Positions 62,801 to 64,000 of a stretch of DNA of 64,000 nt are shown piece by piece (within the stretch, counting starts at the first letter, position 1; every line of letters starts with the position of its first letter). Source of the DNA: Olleya sp. Bg11-27 (GTDB lineage: Bacteria; Bacteroidota; Bacteroidia; Flavobacteriales; Flavobacteriaceae); contig NZ_CP025117.1 of the NCBI RefSeq assembly GCF_002831645.1, positions 248,001 through 312,000 on the forward strand. Direction: 5' to 3'. A program made the position numbers and the translations under genes. Under the pieces are notes generated by a model, which worked only from the letters and a program-made list of their open reading frames with translations, was not told the DNA's origin and ran no database searches.

Positions 62801-64000
62801 AATATCATGCGCATTGGCATCACCCTGCTTAGCATAATAGGTATTATTCGAAGCTATTAACTTAACATCATGTTGTCTTGCTAATTTTATTAAAACAGGG
62901 TTGACACGGTTTTCATCTTCCTGATCGTGTCGCATCAGCTCTACATACAAATCGTCACCAAATGTTTCTTTCCACCAAATCAAGGCTTCTTCAGCTTGAT
63001 TTTCTCCAACATTTAAAATCTTACTTGGGACTTCTCCATATAAATTACCTGTTAAACAGATCAGGTCTTCTTTATATTCTTCAATGAGTTTTTTATCAAT
63101 CCTTGGTATGTAATAAAACCCATTAACATAGGCATGAGACGATAACTTTGCAAGGTTGTGGTATCCATTTTTATTTTTTGCCATTAAGACAATTTGATAC
63201 CCGTTGTCTTTTCTGCTTTTGTCTGTATGATCTTCACACACAAAAAACTCACAACCAATAATTGGTTTTATTTCTTTAACCGTTGTTGTGGTTCCGCTAG
63301 CTGCTGCTTCTTCTATTTTAGATTTTGCGGCTTTATTATATTTATTAGCAGCATTTACAAAATGAAATGCTCCCATCATGTTAGCATGATCCGTTAATGC
63401 TACTGCCGGCATACCATGCTCTGCAGCAACCGTAATAAGATCAGCGACACTCATTGTTGACTGTAATACAGAAAACTGAGAGTGGTTATGTAAATGCACA
63501 AAGTCTACTGCCTGTAGATCCTTGATGTTTTCTTTAATCTCTGCCGTACTAATCTCGTTAGTATCCTGCTTTTGTAATTTTTCTTGAATTTTAGCACTTT
63601 CCCTTTTCAGGTTAATATGCTTTAACCCTATTAACTGTATGGTTTGCGGATTCGCTTTATTAAATTGCTCAAAATATTCTGGAGCAACATCTAACTGTTC
63701 TTTAGTATATTTTTTTAGACGTATTAATTCTAAAAAACAACGTGTTGTAGCCTCTACATCGGCTGTAGCATTGTGCGCTTCCCCAAAGGGTTTGTCAAAC
63801 AAAAACTGATGTAACTCGGTTAAGGTTGGTAATTTAAAACGACCATAACGCCCACCAGGTAACTCACACAAGGCAGCTGTTTGCTCAGTACACGTATCTA
63901 AAACTGGTAATTCTTGTAGTGGATTTTCTACATTTCCACGAACAAACTCGGCACCCATAATATTCAGGTCAAACTTGACGTTCTGACCGACCACAAATTT
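59891..64000 (-). CDS. dnaE: DNA polymerase III alpha subunit with fused exonuclease (5' end outside window)
   Basis: About 1370 codons are visible; the frame continues through 64000. The visible N-terminal ~110 residues are the end of a DnaQ-like 3'-5' exonuclease (VVGQNVKFDLNI, then EAHNATADVEATTRCFLELI, holding the late His/Asp of the DEDD set). Then follow PHP (VHLHNHSQFSVLQ), polymerase palm (PDIDIDFDDEGRS), the LYRPGPMEYIP region and the C-terminal OB fold. This is the replicative polymerase; the fused proofreading domain is normal for Bacteroidota. The apparent GTG start at 63994 is only a window-edge effect. Confidence 0.95.
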   Translation of the reverse strand, partial: KFVVGQNVKFDLNIMGAEFVRGNVENPLQELPVLDTCTEQTAALCELPGGRYGRFKLPTLTELHQFLFDKPFGEAHNATADVEATTRCFLELIRLKKYTKEQLDVAPEYFEQFNKANPQTIQLIGLKHINLKRESAKIQEKLQKQDTNEISTAEIKENIKDLQAVDFVHLHNHSQFSVLQSTMSVADLITVAAEHGMPAVALTDHANMMGAFHFVNAANKYNKAAKSKIEEAAASGTTTTVKEIKPIIGCEFFVCEDHTDKSRKDNGYQIVLMAKNKNGYHNLAKLSSHAYVNGFYYIPRIDKKLIEEYKEDLICLTGNLYGEVPSKILNVGENQAEEALIWWKETFGDDLYVELMRHDQEDENRVNPVLIKLARQHDVKLIASNNTYYAKQGDANAHDILLCVKDGEKQATPIGRGRGYRYGLPNQEYYFKSGDQMKSLFKDVPESISNIQEVVDKIEGYQLARDVLLPAFDIPEQFASEEDKIDGGKRGENALLRHLTYVGAKKRYGEELSDVVIERLDFELSVIEKTGYPGYFLIVEDFIREARKMDVSVGPGRGSAAGSVVAYCLWITNIDPLLYNLLFERFLNPDRVSMPDIDIDFDDEGRSRVMDYVIEKYGSSQVAQIITYGTMAAKSSIRDTARVLDLPLFDADRIAKLIPTMSKLGKIFGLTEKELGQKFRAEDLEKINELLNISDGNDLSAETVNIARSLEGSVRNTGIHACGVIITPDDITKFVPVALAKDSDLYVTQFDNSVVEDAGLLKMDFLGLKTLTLIKDTVKLVKAKHDILLDPDSFPLDDEKTYELFQRGETVGVFQYESPGMQKHLKDLKPTVFDDLIAMNALYRPGPMEYIPSFVRRKHGDEDIEYDLPAMEEYLKETYGITVYQEQVMLLSQSLADFTKGEADVLRKAMGKKQIAVLDKMKPKFIEQASAKGHDAKKLEKIWKDWEAFASYAFNKSHSTCYAWIAYQTAYLKAHYPAEYMAAVLSNNMNDIKQVTFFMDECKRMKLPVLGPDVNESYYKFSVNKDNAVRFGMGAIKGVGHGAVMTIVNNRDEDGPFTSIFDLAKRIDLRAANKKAFENLALAGGFDELGDTHRAQYFFKDGSELTFLEKAIKYGAKHQENENSAQVSMFGGDSDVQIEEPVIPECETWGTMEKLSREREVVGVYISGHPLDDFRTEMKSFCNGTISDFNDLSAHVNKEITFGGVVTDVQHRVSKQGKGWAMFTIEDYTDTFEFRVFGEEYLKHRPFLLQNTFVHVKAFVREGWVNRDTGKKSDPRLQFNSFQLLHDVMEKNVRKISIQLNIKELEAEKIRFLKELISMHPGNHALNFLVYDNRDKIKLTMISRKQKIQVTNELLNELQEQQIHYLINQ

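Noticed and set aside
63994-64000. GTG at 63994 as the dnaE start
   Set aside because: The frame is open to the window edge and the visible sequence begins in the middle of the exonuclease domain.

Overview
The window is chromosomal DNA from a marine-type member of the Flavobacteriaceae (Bacteroidota). The evidence is low GC throughout, Bacteroidota promoter elements (TAnnTTTG at -7), several secreted proteins with type IX secretion C-terminal sorting tails, and a DnaE with a DnaQ-like exonuclease domain fused at its N-terminus. I see no phage, plasmid or transposase genes.

Layout. 1-7.3 kb: an M20 dipeptidase tail, a DMT exporter, a secreted M28 peptidase, a BlaI/BlaR1-type pair whose operators overlap its promoter, a DUF4407 membrane protein and PhnA. 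7.3-21.8 kb: an exopolysaccharide-type locus. It holds mannose-6-phosphate isomerase, a response-regulator/glycosyltransferase fusion with a degenerate GT2-like companion, a very large polytopic membrane protein, a secreted Ig-like protein, a membrane-anchored GH5-like hydrolase, a GT4 glycosyltransferase, a Wzx-like flippase, a STAS protein and a TPR/outer-membrane-barrel protein. 21.9-30.1 kb: two thioredoxin-fold lipoproteins, a PD-(D/E)XK-like protein, a PD40 lipoprotein, an APC permease and a PAS kinase/receiver pair. 30.3-39.9 kb: a secreted T9SS protein, a CAP lipoprotein and a tight seven-gene signalling operon. 40-52 kb: housekeeping and envelope genes (hemW, ruvC, a flippase-like protein with a GT2, outer-membrane proteins) and a second BlaI/BlaR1 module with its own operators. 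52-57 kb: a TPR kinase/LuxR-type regulator pair next to five tandem copies of a gene for a tiny secreted peptide. 57-64 kb: tRNA-Asp, a DUF58 protein, a short ClpP paralogue, thioredoxin and dnaE (runs off the edge).

Main result. The operon at 33763-39913 encodes a single-domain receiver, an H-NOX haem sensor, a PAS histidine kinase, a FIST-domain protein (the family that includes the NO sensor NosP), a second histidine kinase, an Hpt protein and a LytTR response regulator. Together these make a complete split phosphorelay with two candidate nitric-oxide inputs. Six minus-strand transcription units carry an upstream element, read towards the gene as TCTAYAC-N14-TCGACAC (direct repeats 21 bp apart, with CCATTCG just before the second repeat). 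In four of the six this lies 47-48 bp upstream of a TAnnTTTG-type -7 box; in the other two the offset is about 27 and 68 bp, close to whole helical turns. This is the architecture expected for a LytTR-family activator. The six units are the signalling operon itself, the adjacent CAP lipoprotein and T9SS protein, and three operons of the exopolysaccharide locus (receiver-GT2 fusion, GT4, STAS/flippase). I infer an autoregulated NO/haem-responsive relay controlling surface polysaccharide and secreted proteins. The DNA-level pattern is seen directly; the ligand, the assignment of the motif to this LytTR protein and the phenotype are inference.
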